DNA of 64,000 nt from Hybos culiciformis (GCA_964007475.1 OZ023273.1:114437812-114501811), one strand, 5' to 3'; positions 1 to 12,275 are shown, counted from the first letter of the stretch. Numbers and translations are program-made. The notes: generated from the letters alone by a model not told the origin.

Positions 1-1179
1 AAGAACCCACATGTAAACGTTTTTCCATGAAATAAGAAATTTTTTTTTTTTAATTAGAAAAGTGTATAAATCAGCTTGTGCCATATTCATTAAATAAAAA
101 AGAAAAAACATTGATGATAGTATAACATAATAACTAGAAATAAAATATTTAAGATAATGGAAACATTCTCAGCGTCTCAATTTTATCTCGATTTTAATTT
201 AAATTAGAAAATCATTATGAAAACAAACTTTTTACTACAAAACTCCTGTCTCTATGAGGTTTTCTTCAACTGCACAAAATTTTGATGTAAAATTGAATTT
301 TTATTCTTTTGCCCTGTCTATATAAAAACAACACTGTTTGTTGGCTTTGTGGAAAGCCTAAAAAATTTTCATTGCGGCATTATCCAGAATTGAAAATAAA
401 TGCTATGTCTAAAATTATTTATTTCACGTTTTATCAAATCCAACCCAATTTAAAATATTTATTTTTTTTTTTTTTTTTGCGAATAAAGCAAATAAACATA
501 AATAACATACTTTTACATTATAAATATCCTTCTTTCTACACATAGCAACTATGGAATCCTTTTTAATTTTGTTAAATTTGGTATTTTCAATTTTTTTTTT
601 CCTCCAACTACAGTTTTTTTTTTCTTTTTTTTTTTTCAAAATATCAAAAAAATAAAATTAACCAAGGATATCCTATATATATTATTGCTTAGCTCTAATG
701 TCTGGTGCATTTTTTTCCTTGACTGAAATTTTATATTGCTCTAACAGAAAAGAAAATTTGCCTAAATCCAATAAAAAATTAAACATTACCATAGATATAA
801 ATTCAGTATAAAATGTATTCATAAATACATATACTTATATGTATGTAGGACTACATATGGTTGTTCATTTCTTACATATGGTATTCTGATTTTTTCGATA
901 AAAAAAATACGGTCTTAGAAAAACCATGTATAATAGCCCATATATTTGTGGAAAATATAAAATGAAGTTACTTTATAAGCTTATTATATATATAATTCTT
1001 AGTTTAACACCCAGGATGGTACTGAATAAATAGGATTTGAAATACATTACTTGGTACTTGTCCAGATTAATTTTAAGAAAGTTTTAATACAATAAGCATG
1101 CAGTCAACAGCTACGACACATTGCCTCCAAAAACATTTAAATTTAGAAATATACTTACCTCTCTACAAACCTAGTAGTT
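1..1179. other. AT-rich intergenic DNA
   Basis: I see no gene here. The stretch is rich in A and T runs, and short open frames such as 309-545 are low-complexity noise without splice partners. Confidence 0.6.
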
Positions 1180-1790
1180 CAAGAGCTCGCAACGTAAGAA
1201 TTCACGTGATTTTAGCAAGGCTCATTTTTTAATATAATGTTCCATACTACGGTGCAGGACGCATAAAGGTAGTCTGGCTGTCAGACGACGTTGCGTTTAC
1301 CCGTGGGAGCAGAACCAAGTAGGTAAAAAAAATGCAAAATTACATGAAAAAAACAAATTACTTTTAAATGACATAGGTCTGGCATCCATTTAGCAACGGT
1401 ATTTCCGTCTGGCAAATTGGATGTAGTATATATAAGATCCAATCTATAACATATAAAAATTTCAGCCTTGCTAAAATGACGTGAAATTGAAGTTTTTTTT
1501 TGTTATAAATCAAGGTCTGGCACGGTCTTAACAACTCCGAAGCCGTCTGGCAATGATGCATTAACATTTCATATAATAAGCACAAACAAGTGACATAACT
1601 AGAAATCGTGCTATTATCATGTAATTTTGCATTTCTTCTTTGACCTACCAGGATCTGCTCCCACGGGTAAACGCAACGTCATCTGACAGCCAGACTACCC
1701 TTATGGGTCCTGCACCGTAGCATTTAACAATATTTTAAAAAATGAGCCTTGCTAAAATCACGTGCCAAAAACGTTGCGAGCTCTTAGACT
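1180..1790. mobile_element. Foldback element with ~175-bp inverted arms
   Basis: The left arm (about 1180-1355) and right arm (about 1618-1790) are inverted copies. Shared blocks include AAGAGCTCGCAACG at the tips, CACGTGATTTTAGCAAGGCTC, CTACGGTGCAGGAC, AGTCTGGCTGTCAGA and GACGTTGCGTTTACCCGTGG. The ~260-base centre holds repeated GTCTGGCA words and a partial extra copy of the TTAGCAAGGCT block near 1470. I found no clear target duplication and no transposase, so the superfamily is unknown. Open frames inside are by-products of the repeat. Confidence 0.8.
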
Positions 1791-4377
1791 ATAGTATTAT
1801 ATACGATTTTATGTATCAAATAATTGCTAATTCGAAATTACCTACTATCTATAAAAACCAGGATTTTACAGTTCTACCCAAATTTTCTAACCATATAATA
1901 CTAAAATGTTCGTTACAAAAGCAATACTTTCATCTCAACTAAAATATTCTTTTAAGTTTGAGATAAAAAAAAACGCATTCCTTTAATATTACTAGTGTAA
2001 TATTCATGGTCATTTAAACTTTCAAGGGTTTTTTTTTTTTAGCTTTTAAATTACATCTAGACAACCACCACTACAAAACTTGTCGTCTCTGAATTTTATT
2101 TCTGGTTCTTTACTATTATAATTTGAAATTTTCTTTTTTTGTCCAACAAATCTATGTACATAAGCAATATGTATATAAATGTAAGTAAACATATTTCAGG
2201 ACCAGGCAGAAGTTTATTTGTATCATGCTATTATTATAATAGATTTTAAAGGATATTTTCTGAACAAAATATACAAAATATAAATTATTTTGGGCATTTT
2301 AATATAATAATAATATCTTCAAAAAAAAAAAAAAAACTTAAACACGATCTAAAGTTAAGACGAAAAAAAAAATTTTTCACATATGAATTTCAGATTATGT
2401 GTGAATTTTATTAATTTTTGGAGACAACATTATAGTCTGGGGACAAAAAAAATATAAACTTGTTCATTAAGTGCTGAATTAAGGGGTATATATGAGTAAA
2501 TTTTAGTTACTTAAAACTATCTACATACATATATGTACATACATAAATGAATATATATTTCAATATAATATAAGGCAGAAACATTAGTTTATACGGAGAT
2601 AAAATTATACCAGCCAGGCAAAAACAAAATATTTGCACGATTATAAGATAAAGTACAAAAGCGATTATTGGAATTTGATGAAGTGTTTTTTTAAAGGTTC
2701 ATATAAATAGCGAAAGGGAAAAGTTATATGAAATTAATGAACTTTTAGAGAAGTGGAAATATTAAAAATTATTTTAATAGTACTATATATACCCATTAAA
2801 TGCAAACTAAACTAATTGTATGAACCATAGTATTATATCGAGATAAAATATATCTTCGATGTAAAATATCTTTTATATTATTATTAGTATTATTAAATTA
2901 TCTCTCTCTATAACTATATAGCAAAAATATCGTGATATTTAACAGACAATCCTTAAATTATATATAAACCGTAATGCATTAGACTTTTATTGTCACTTAA
3001 TTAGTTCTGATTATAAGAACACAGACAATATAACATACATAAGAATTAATGGAAAACAAGTTATTCTTTAAGTTAGAAATATAATGTTGTGGTTAGTTAA
3101 TGATGTTAAAATGAAAATAAATTTAGTTATTATGAACAAACTGATATTGATTATTAACAAAATAATGAATTCATTATAACTTAAAAACTGCAGTTAAAAA
3201 GAGCTAGAATCGTTTTAATTCCTCCAAGAGCATTCATCAACAAGCCACAATAAAAATTAAATGGGGCACTGAAATGCTGCAACAATTACTGCAACAATTC
3301 ATTTTCTTTGAAATAGATAAAAAATCATATTTATTTTTTGTTATTTTAAAGAATTTTAAAATTAAGTTGGATTTAACAAAAAATTCCCACAAAAACATTG
3401 CACCATAAAATACAAAATAATCTGATAACAAACAAACACAATTTATAATTCCAATTTATTTGAAAAATATTAAAAAAAAAATTCCCACAAACCTCATCTC
3501 TTCATTCTAATATCGTAAAAAAAAATCAAAAATTACTTTCTTTCTAACCAAAATATTATTAAAATTTAATTTTCATTATGAAAATCAATTAAAAAAAAAA
3601 AAACAATTTTTTTTTTATTAAATTGCAATATACCTACAATAAAATTTCAATTGTATGTATATATTTTATTTTTTTCTAATTCAATTTCATATTCAATGTG
3701 CAATTTAATTAAAAAGCTCAAATAGAAAAAAAAAAGATAGAATCTTTCAAAACTATTAACCCGTAAAGCCTATTATCTGATTTTACTATACACTTAAACA
3801 ATTATTGAAAAAAAATATATATTTTTTTTTGCTCTCTCTCTCTATGAAAAATTTCAAATTAATATTTGGCCTTTTTTTTTTTGCTCTATGTTATGGTTAT
3901 GTCAATTGAAATCTGGAAAATATTATGACATTTAAAAAAAATTAAATTTATACCAACTATAATTTATATTGACTATTCGTATATTAGGCAATGTTCTATT
4001 TTTGGGATCAGCAGTTAACTAAATTATATTAATACAGGCCTTTGTCGAATTGACTGTGTAAAGTGATAATTAAACGAAAATTAAATTTCATATATGAAAT
4101 TCAATAATATGCGCAATGTGAATAATTTTCAGAATAGGATTTATGAACAAAAATCACTTAAACGTGAGTTCGATAGGAGTCATAGTATACTACTGCTAAT
4201 TTGCAAAATATTTCCTACAATTCTCCCTGATTTTGAATTAATCGATTTATCTTTTTTAACTTTTTATCCACAATTTGGTTCCTCAACTATTTTGAAACCT
4301 AATTCAGGTATTGAAGTAATTTCCTAATCTAACAAAATATCAAATAAAATAGAAAAATAATTCTATACAGATCTCAA
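1791..4377. other. AT-rich intergenic DNA
   Basis: I see no gene or structured element. There are many A/T runs and short TA-rich microsatellite patches. The 4094-4327 open frame has no recognisable domain and no splice partner. Confidence 0.55.
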
Positions 4378-4385
4378 TACAAAAT

Positions 4386-5122
4386 CAGGGGCGTCGATAG
4401 TCAACACCGGGCCCGGGAAAAGATTCTTACAAATAAAAAAAAAAAAATATAGGTTTTTATAGGTTTTAGCATTATGAAAATAATACTAATTGAGCCTCCT
4501 AAACACATAATTTTATCATTAATAGTCACACTTTGTACAAATCTACTTGTGAAATCAGAATTATGGTGAACAGGGTAGGAAATAAGATCATATGAGAATC
4601 AGAATGTAAAGTTTTTTGGCTTTTTATATAAACTTGTAGATTCCACTTTAATTTATACCACTTTAAAAAATCACAAATAATTAGTAACGACAACTCCTCT
4701 TAGATTATTTAAATTCGGACCGCGGTCCAAACAGTCCAACAAATGCAAACAGTTTGGATGTCTAGTAATAGTAGAAATAGAAAATTAATTTTCTGAAAAA
4801 AAGTTGCAAAATTTACACCTTAAAATTATACTTACTAATGATAAAATTTTCATACACTTTTTTTCCATAAAAAATTGAAAAAAAATTCTACTTGACATCA
4901 AGGACTTCTTATGTAATTTTTTTCCAATAATGACTGTGATAAGCATGAAACTTAATATCACATTTAAGCATGAAACTTAATATCACATATGTATAATGTA
5001 TAAGCATGAAATTTAATATCACCTATATTGTTTTTGTCGCAAAAAATATTAAACAAGCGGGCCCCTTATCTCTGTGGACCCAGGGAATTATACCCGTCTC
5101 CTCCTCCCTCTCTACAGGCCTG
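4386..5122. mobile_element. Non-autonomous hAT-type element, 737 bp
   Basis: The element is bounded by an exact 8-bp direct duplication, TACAAAAT, at 4378-4385 and 5123-5130. Its tips are CAGGGGCGTCGATAG on the left and the complement of CAGGCCTGTAGAGAG on the right, each followed by a GGGCCCG block. An 8-bp duplication with CAGG-type tips is the hallmark of the hAT superfamily. No transposase frame is visible. Inside are a CGGACCGCGGTCC palindrome near 4717 and three spaced copies of AAGCATGAAAcTTAATATCA at 4943-5025. Confidence 0.85.
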
Positions 5123-5130
5123 TACAAAAT

Positions 5131-6542
5131 AAACGTCTTTTTTTCTTTTTTTCTTTAAATATTAATTTCAATTAAAAATTTATCTTTTCTATTTCTTTCT
5201 ATATATATATAATACTTTAAGAAGAACTAGATATAAAATATAATAAAAATAAAAATAAAGAAAAAAATCAAACAAAAATGTACTTCAAATCGCTAAAAAG
5301 ATTTATTGAAGGATTTTAAGAAGAGTCCAATTGAAAATAGATTGAAATCTTTTTTTTTTTTGTTCTTTCTTTGTTTTGAATGAATTTTTGTCCTTATTTT
5401 TTGTTTTTCAACTATTTCTATTGTTTTTTTTTTTCTTATTTTCCATAAAATATGTAGTAAATAAAAAAAGAAAACAAAAAAAATTATGCTTTTGTTATGT
5501 GTGTTGGCATAAAATAATAATAAATTGACCTTTTTTGGAAATAAAAACAAAAAATCACTTAAAAGTTTTAAATTCACTAAAAATAAAATAAAAAAAAGTC
5601 CTAAAAAAAACTTTTGTATTTCCTATGTGAAACTATATTTTAACTATAAAGGAGTACAAGAATGTATATATATATCTTAGAATGTTAAAATAACAAGGAC
5701 TATATAGTATTTTATATACATAAAATTAAAATTATTATAGATTTTTATGGATCAAGAAATTAAGAAAATTGAGAAATCCTTAGAGCATACATAGTTTTAT
5801 CATATTTACTTTAATACAAAATCTTAAGCTCCAATTTTAATTCACAGTTTCGTTAATTTATATTTATAGCAAGTCACAATGTACAGTTTGATTCCAGATC
5901 GTTATCTTTATTATTACCAATTACCACCATTGCAGAATCTCAATAATTTGATAGAAAGTTTCTAAGTTTATATAATGGGCAAAGTATGTATTTTGACATA
6001 AAAAATATTTTAATTTAATTTGAGCAAAATATAAATCAAATATACATTTTTTATAATATACTTTGTAAACAAATCTTATTCAATTCAATATGCCCTTTCC
6101 ACAGGATTGTAATATATACTATATATGCATGTTATAAATAATAAAATACCATCTCTTATATTCACAACAAAAAAAAAAATAGCCAATAAAAACTTTAAAC
6201 CATTTCAATATTTTAAATTTAATTTAAATTAAATAATTCTTTTAAAACAAACACAACAAGTTTTTTAATTTTTTTTAATTTCATAGTAAACCATAAAATA
6301 GAAAAATAAGTGCATGTTGTATAAAAAAAAGAAAAATGGAAAAATGTATAAAAAAAAAAAATAAATTAAAGAGATTTTCCTCTAAAGTTTTTCCAATATA
6401 GGATTAAGTTTATTTGATGAATTTTATTTTTTCTTTTAAAAAAAAACTTAAATTGGAGTAATAAATAAAAAAACTTATACAGAGTAGAATATTAAATATA
6501 AAACTATTTCTTTCACCTAATGCATAGGTACAAAAAGAAATC
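5131..6542. other. AT-rich intergenic DNA
   Basis: I see no gene. The region is dominated by A/T runs, and the lysine/phenylalanine-rich frame at 5293-5577 is what such runs produce. Confidence 0.5.
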
Positions 6543-6742
6543 NNNNNNNNNNNNNNNNNNNNNNNNNNNNNNNNNNNNNNNNNNNNNNNNNNNNNNNNNN
6601 NNNNNNNNNNNNNNNNNNNNNNNNNNNNNNNNNNNNNNNNNNNNNNNNNNNNNNNNNNNNNNNNNNNNNNNNNNNNNNNNNNNNNNNNNNNNNNNNNNNN
6701 NNNNNNNNNNNNNNNNNNNNNNNNNNNNNNNNNNNNNNNNNN
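6543..6742. other. Assembly gap (200 N)
   Basis: A run of exactly 200 N interrupts the sequence, probably a fixed-size placeholder. The reading frames crossing it are meaningless. Confidence 0.99.
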
Positions 6743-6802
6743 AATCTGACCTTCAATCTCTGTTGATTCTGTGGTAATTCGGAAGTTAGCGAAATTGTTT
6801 CC

Positions 6803-7564
6803 ACAATCATAATTCTATTTATTTACTGAAGATTATTGTACAAAAAAAATGCCAACAAGACGATACGTCTTGATTAAAGAATTGAAATCCCAAATAGTTA
6901 GTGTCCAATATCTATTAGTATGTTCTGTATATTTTAAAATTTATTTTATATTTTTTTATGTTGTTTTTCTATAATTGTACAGAAGGTGTACAATTGTGAT
7001 AGTATAACCAAGAAGTTTATCCTTAAATATTGAATGAATTATCAATACTTCTATATCCTTAATTATTCACTTACATAATTTCCTACCTATTTTTTTAATA
7101 TTTATTTTTCTATTATAATATTCTAGTTTCTCATAATATTTTCCCTATACATACAAATATTACGTGATCACTTCTAACTGCCTGTTTAAATTAATAATAC
7201 TCAACTGCACACTTATATTGCATAATTTATCTACTGACTTTTTCTTTTTAAATAATTTATATTTAAGCTAAACTGATCATGGTAAGTTCCCTATCATAAT
7301 TTAGGAACATTTTCTTGACATCATTCATTGGACGGTGAAAGCCTTTTTAAAGTGTTTTAGTAATTATTAACTAATTACAACTATAGACCGAAAAACAGTC
7401 GGGATTTTACTGTCATTATAATAGGTATTTTTTTAATTGTATCCAATTTGAAATGAGTTATTTTTATTCATGATTTCAACTTAAGTCTTTTTAAATAATT
7501 TTTCAAGATCGATGTTAAATTAAATTAAACGATTTTGCCTCAACTGTTAGAATTGGATATGAAG
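6803..7564 (+). repeat. Dispersed repeat Y, copy 1
   Basis: The block starting CAATCATAATTCTATTTATT and ending near TTGGATATGAAG is found again at 17726-18033 in the same orientation. Matching parts are 6803-6925, about 6985-7005 and 7415-7564. Copy 1 carries roughly 400 bases absent from copy 2. There is no coding frame, and it is probably part of an unclassified transposon. Confidence 0.75.
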
Positions 7565-7830
7565 CAGACGCCGACGTCGACAAGAAAATACGCCGTACGC
7601 TGATCGCCGCAAAACTATTTTTTTGTTGGCCGTCGCAAAACATTTTTGTCGATATTTCAGTGCGTACGCCTTGCGCCGCATTTTTATATTTTGTATGGGC
7701 GTTCTAAAAAAATTCTAATATTTTTTTGGTTACTTTTTTTTACGTTTTTTTTTTTCGGTTTTTTTTCGTTTTTTTTTTCCCCTTTTTTTTTTTTTGCTTT
7801 TTTTTAGCACGCCGGTAACGCCGTATCTTT
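7565..7830. other. CG-rich patch followed by long T runs
   Basis: A patch with many CG-containing words (GCCGACGTCGACAAG, CGCCGTACGCTGATCGCCGC, GCCGTCGCAAAAC, GTGCGTACGCC) stands out against about 25% GC surroundings. T runs follow at 7728-7805, then CACGCCGGTAACGCCG. This may be the end of a mobile element. I see no open reading frame. Confidence 0.5.
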
Positions 7831-8101
7831 ATCTTTCTTTTATTTATATAAATCAGGCTTTAAAAGGAAACACACCAAAAGTATAAACAGAAGTGTACCA
7901 AACTTCTATTTATTTTTCAAAATAAATTACATTCGCAGAACACTTCTAATAATTTTTAAAACTTGCATTTTTAAGCGGATATAGTCTTTAATTTTAAACA
8001 AAGCACTCATTAAAAAAAAATCACTTCTATATAAGTAAAATATAAAAGTTGATAAACAAATTTCTGTTTATTTTATATCGCTAATCATTTGCTCAGGGGA
8101 A

Positions 8102-8110
8102 AAATTAACG
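8102..8110. repeat. 9-bp target-site duplication, left copy
   Basis: AAAATTAAC directly precedes the GGTGACATGAAA tip and recurs directly after the mirrored tip at 14108-14116. A further copy of the same nonamer lies at 8328-8336. Confidence 0.75.
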
Positions 8111-8288
8111 GTGACATGAAAGGTATTAACGCCCAAAAGGCGTTATTTCCCTCCGTAGTGGGAAATAAAGCCTAAATTGCGTTTGGGTTTTATTTCTCAC
8201 AGTGATGGGTAATAACACCCACGGGCGTTAATCCCTTTTGAATTTTTTGTTTGTTAGAAATGAAATAACACCCAAACATGTTTTTTTA

Positions 8289-8330
8289 TTTGGGTGTTAA
8301 TTCACTACCCGGTGTGAATTAACACCCAAA
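8289..8330. repeat. Perfect hairpin in the left end of the 6 kb element
   Basis: Arms of 17 bp, TTTGGGTGTTAATTCAC and its exact complement, are separated by 8 bases. The GGGTGTTA word recurs in the right end near 13309, so this is a motif of the element's ends. Confidence 0.85.
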
Positions 8331-8856
8331 ATTAACGTACCTACGATGTTTTAATTGTTTCAAAATCTATTCTATTATATTTATTCTTTCAAAATCAAAG
8401 CGATGTGCTCAATGCTTGTGTAAATGTAAAAGCCCGCGCGCCCCGCTTGAAAGTAGAAACTTTTTAAAAAAAGTTGTTTGAACAACATCCTTTTGGAAAA
8501 GGCCTAAAATCAACGAAAAAATTTGAAATTATGATTATTATAATTATGTACATGTGAATTTTTTTCTCTACAACCAAAGTACTTTATGTCACTATTAGTA
8601 TAAACTAAAAGATTTTTGCTGACATTATAACTATAATATTTATAGGACTTCTTTGGATTCTGCAGTATTTCGTATAGTTAGATTATTTTAATTCTGTCAG
8701 TACCTTTCAACGGCTTCCACTTCACGATATTGAAAATTTGATCAACTGACAACCCGTTAGTGAAACTAAATGTCGCAACTAGGAGCTTAGTTTTATTCGT
8801 GCCTTCTATAAAAAAGACATTCACTATGTGTTCTGGAACATCATTAATAGTAGATT

Positions 8857-9008
8857 ACAATACATGTTATGAAAATTTGTTATTCTTGCGAGTTGTGTAT
8901 ACACACAAACACATATACACGAATCATATTATATAATATTGACGAGTGTCTATGTGTTTGTGTGCATACACAACGAGCTGTATAACAAATTTGATAAACA
9001 TGTATTGT
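8857..9008. repeat. Inverted repeat, ~65-bp arms
   Basis: The left arm 8857-8921 (ACAATACATGTT...GAGTTGTGTATACACACAAACACATA) pairs with 8943-9008 over nearly its full length. The 21-base AT-only loop is TATAAT-rich. No coding content. Confidence 0.85.
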
Positions 9009-9166
9009 ATACTGCTTTAATGCACATGTGAGAGGGAGTTGAAAACAATACATTTACAATGAAAAAAATAAACAAAAAAGTTCAAAATGAAGCAAGGAAA
9101 TAAAATGTAATTAATACGGAAGTAAATTTATTTCTCGAAATAATTTCAAACCGGATGATTTAAGAT

Positions 9167-9313
9167 CAGCTAATTCCTAAAATATTAAAAAAAAAATTAG
9201 TAATTTTTCCAAAAAAAAATTATTCATTTTCTTTTTTGCAGAAAAAAAAATCGAATAATTTTTTTTTTGGAATAATTACTATTTTTTTTTTTTATTATTT
9301 TAGGAATTAGCTG
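9167..9313. repeat. Inverted repeat, ~65-bp arms
   Basis: CAGCTAATTCCTAAAATATT at 9167 pairs with the complement ending at 9313, and pairing extends inward through A/T runs to a centre near 9238. The outermost 16 bases are the most convincing part; the poly-A/T inner part could pair by composition alone. Confidence 0.65.
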
Positions 9314-9375
9314 TTCTTCTTAAATTTTATTTTTAATTATTAAAAAAAATAATAATAATTTTATAATTATTTTTT

Positions 9376-9395
9376 GGAACGTAGTTCCTTAACGC
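9376..9395. repeat. GGAACGTAGTTCCTTA word, inverted partner at 11568-11584
   Basis: GGAACGTAGTTCCTTA here and TAAGGAACTACGTTCC near 11568 are exact inverted copies, and each is next to poly-T/TAATTAAAAATAAAAT DNA. A shorter GGAACGTA also lies near 9650. They may be ends of another, older element enclosing the TTAA element at 9969. Confidence 0.5.
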
Positions 9396-9968
9396 GGCTT
9401 GACTAAAATGAAAGGATCCACAAGATTCCACATAATCTGACGATCCACAGGATTCCACAAAATATCATCAGATTTTTTCATAATCAAAAAAATATGTTGT
9501 AATTTTTTTTTTTTTTTTACTATTTTAATTTTTTTCTTACCTGTTGTTCCTTTTATTAAGTTATAAAATTTATTAAAATGATTTTATTATTTAAAATTAA
9601 AAAAATTCAAAAAAAATTAAATAAAAACATTTGTTTGTTTATTTTTTGGAACGTATTTTTTATATTTTTGACTTTGAAAATAATATATTTTTGACTTAAA
9701 TTGTATTTACAATAATTATTGGGTTTACTATTTATTGCTGGAATTATAAAAAAAGTTGCTAAATTATATAAAAAAATGTTGTAAAATTATATAAACAATT
9801 TGACGGGATTTAAAAAAAATTGTAAGGAAAAACATAAAAAAAGTACAGCCAAGCCAAATGAATATTTCGCATAGTTCTAAAAAATTCTAAAACGCTTTTA
9901 AAAATTTATCAAATGTTTGTTAATGGTAATTTTGAATTAAAAGCCATTTTGATTTTGAAGTAACTTAA

Positions 9969-11062
9969 GCCGGGATGTCGTTAAAACAGAATTTAACAAC
10001 AGAAACAGAATCCCATACATTTGAACAAAATTTATTCTCCGACAGAATTTTACAACAGAATTTAGCGGCAGAAAAATTCATTCTGTCCACAGAATTTGAA
10101 TAACCTCAAACGAGGTTATTTTCTGTTTCTGTTGCCAGAATGTCAATTGAATTGAATTTAATTTTTTTTTTTGTCTTTGATTATTTACGTTTTTTCGAGT
10201 TGTTTTTGTCCGAAAATGGGGAAAAAAATTGGCGATATTGCTGTTTCCTTGATCCACTCAGAATGGGCTGAAACTTGGAGGGGCGGTAGAGGCGGTGCCA
10301 AACTCCCAAAACTGAAATCAGTTCTTGAGGCAAAGGCCCCGTTTCGGAGATAGGGCCCCCAAAGCTTTCATACATTTTAGTGTGGAAACATTTTTTTTTG
10401 TGCCCTATTTGCCCTATTTTTGGGTTGGTAATAGAGGCGGTCCCTAAAATGTTAAATCCGAGACGGTTTTTGCAAGAAGACCCCCATTTCGGAGTTTTGG
10501 CCCTTCAAAATGTTCATACGTTTTTTAAACAGAACTTTGACGAGAAATTAATTTTTCAAAAAAGCGGGGGGGGGGGGGCAGAGCGGCGGTCAGTGGGATT
10601 TGCGTCTGGCGCAATTAATTTCCGTCTCGGATTTAACATTTTAGCGACCGCCTCTATTATCAACCCAAAAATAGGGCAAATCGGGCACAAAAAATTTTTT
10701 TTCCATACTAAAATGTATGAAAGCTTTGGGGGGCCCTATCTCCGAAACGGGGACTTTGGCCCAAGAACTGATTTCACTTTTGTGAGTTTGGTCACCGCGT
10801 CTACCGCCCCTCCAAGTTTCAGCCCATTCTGAGTGGTTCAAGGAAACGGCACTTTAGCCAAAAAACTAAATAATATGTAATAATAAATAATTTTTTAAAT
10901 CGTAATGACAAGTAAATCGTTCAATGACAACAATTTTTGTTTCTATTTCTGTTTTAAAAGCAACAATCTCATGAGATTCTGACCAGAATCTCAGTAGCAG
11001 AATAAATTTTTCTGTCGTTGATTCTGTTCTGTTGCTAAATTCTGTTTTAACGACACCCGGGC
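9969..11062. mobile_element. TTAA-flanked element, 1.1 kb
   Basis: TTAA at 9965-9968 and 11063-11066 flanks inverted tips of about 26 bp: GCCGGGATGTCGTTAAAACAG on the left and the complement of GCCCGGGTGTCGTTAAAACAG on the right. AACAGAAT-type words repeat just inside both ends. A TTAA duplication is typical of piggyBac and Kolobok elements. No transposase frame remains. The centre is filled by a large inverted pair of another repeat (10237-10850). Open frames of up to 150 codons here come from that repeat. Confidence 0.8.
10237..10850. repeat. Inverted pair of repeat U
   Basis: The left arm (about 10237-10530) and right arm (about 10617-10850) are inverted copies sharing TCAGAATGGGCTGAAACTTGG, CCCCGTTTCGGAGATAGGGC and CCCTATTTTTGGGTTG. 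A G run of about 15 lies at 10565-10579. The family is also present as a single unit at 17222-17515. The unit is far richer in G and C than the surroundings, and its frames have no recognisable domain. Confidence 0.85.
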
Positions 11063-11288
11063 TTAAAAAGTAAAAAATAAAATATAAGTAAAAAAAATTT
11101 TTTTAAGAAAGATGCTTTCTATCGATGAGCCATAAAAAGTTAAAAATAAGAATTTATTCTTGCAAGGTCTTGATATTAATGTTCAAACTATTTTAAAAAT
11201 CTTTTGTATTAGAATCAGCCAAAAATTTTGGAATTTTTTTTTCTTTTTTTATTTCTGTTTAAACCAATAAAATATAAAAATTATGGTA

Positions 11289-11358
11289 GGTACTTTTCCG
11301 TTAGCCAAGCGCAAATGTATGACGCAAAAAATTAAAACTCGGCTAACGGAAAAGTACC
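11289..11358. repeat. 18-bp perfect inverted repeat
   Basis: GGTACTTTTCCGTTAGCC at 11289-11306 pairs exactly with 11341-11358 across a 34-base loop. No target duplication is obvious. It could be the whole of a tiny MITE or the ends of one. Confidence 0.85.
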
Positions 11359-12214
11359 AAAATTATAATTAGTTTATGATTTCGTGCTTTTTTTCAGAAA
11401 AAAAAATGCTGAATACTCTAAAAGGTATAGAGATAAATTAAAATCATAATTTTGTCAATTTTGTAAAATTTCGCCAATTATGGAAATGCAATTGTCGATT
11501 TCGATTAATTTGAAATGAAAGCTCTACTATTTGAATTGATTGAAAATGAGAATTACTTATATATACGGTAAGGAACTACGTTCCTATCGGGTGTCCTATG
11601 ACAGCTCTTTTATTTTTTTTTATAATTAAAAATAAAATCAAATATTTAAAATTATTATAATTATAATTTATATTTACAATCAATAATCTCCTTGTTGCTG
11701 CCATTTTCCTCGTTTGTTGATAATAAAAAAAAAAAAAAATTCTTACTTGACATTTGACAATTGACAGCAAACTTTATAAAGACAAAGATATTTTCAGGGT
11801 TACCATTGTTCTATTTTTATTTATTTTGTTTTTTTTTTGAATAAAATAAGTGCAATTTTTTAAGTGTGGTTTCAATTTTTGTACTAAAATCCAATCACAC
11901 TCGCTTAAAAATTTAGTAGGATGTTCGAACATTCTTTAAAAATAGCAGATTGAAACAAGAAAATTCATCGACTGGCCGCTTTTTAGAAAAAAAAAAAATA
12001 GCCGCGTATCTTTTTATTGGTTCTTTTTTATTTTTTTTGTTTGCTCAGAGGGAAAATATAGATTAGTTCAGACGGGAAATATAGATTTTTAGCATTATAA
12101 ACTAAACTTTATTTGACATTGATATTTGTCTGTATTGAAATATTGTGAGTGAGAGTGATATTATTTTTGTTTATAGTATTACGCAGTTCAAAATGAAGTA
12201 AGTAAATACAATAT

Positions 12215-12275
12215 AGGGAAATGTAAATACAATTTACATCACAGGGAAATGTAAATACAATTTACATTTCCCTAT
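12215..12275. repeat. Short direct plus inverted repeat
   Basis: The 25-base word AGGGAAATGTAAATACAATT... occurs at 12215 and 12243. The second copy also runs into its own complement (TTTACATTTCCCTAT), so the segment can fold. Confidence 0.75.

Noticed and set aside
10171..10841. Overlapping open frames of 60-150 codons on both strands
   Set aside because: They come from the GC-rich inverted repeat U; both strands and both arms are open, with no domain and no codon pattern of a gene.
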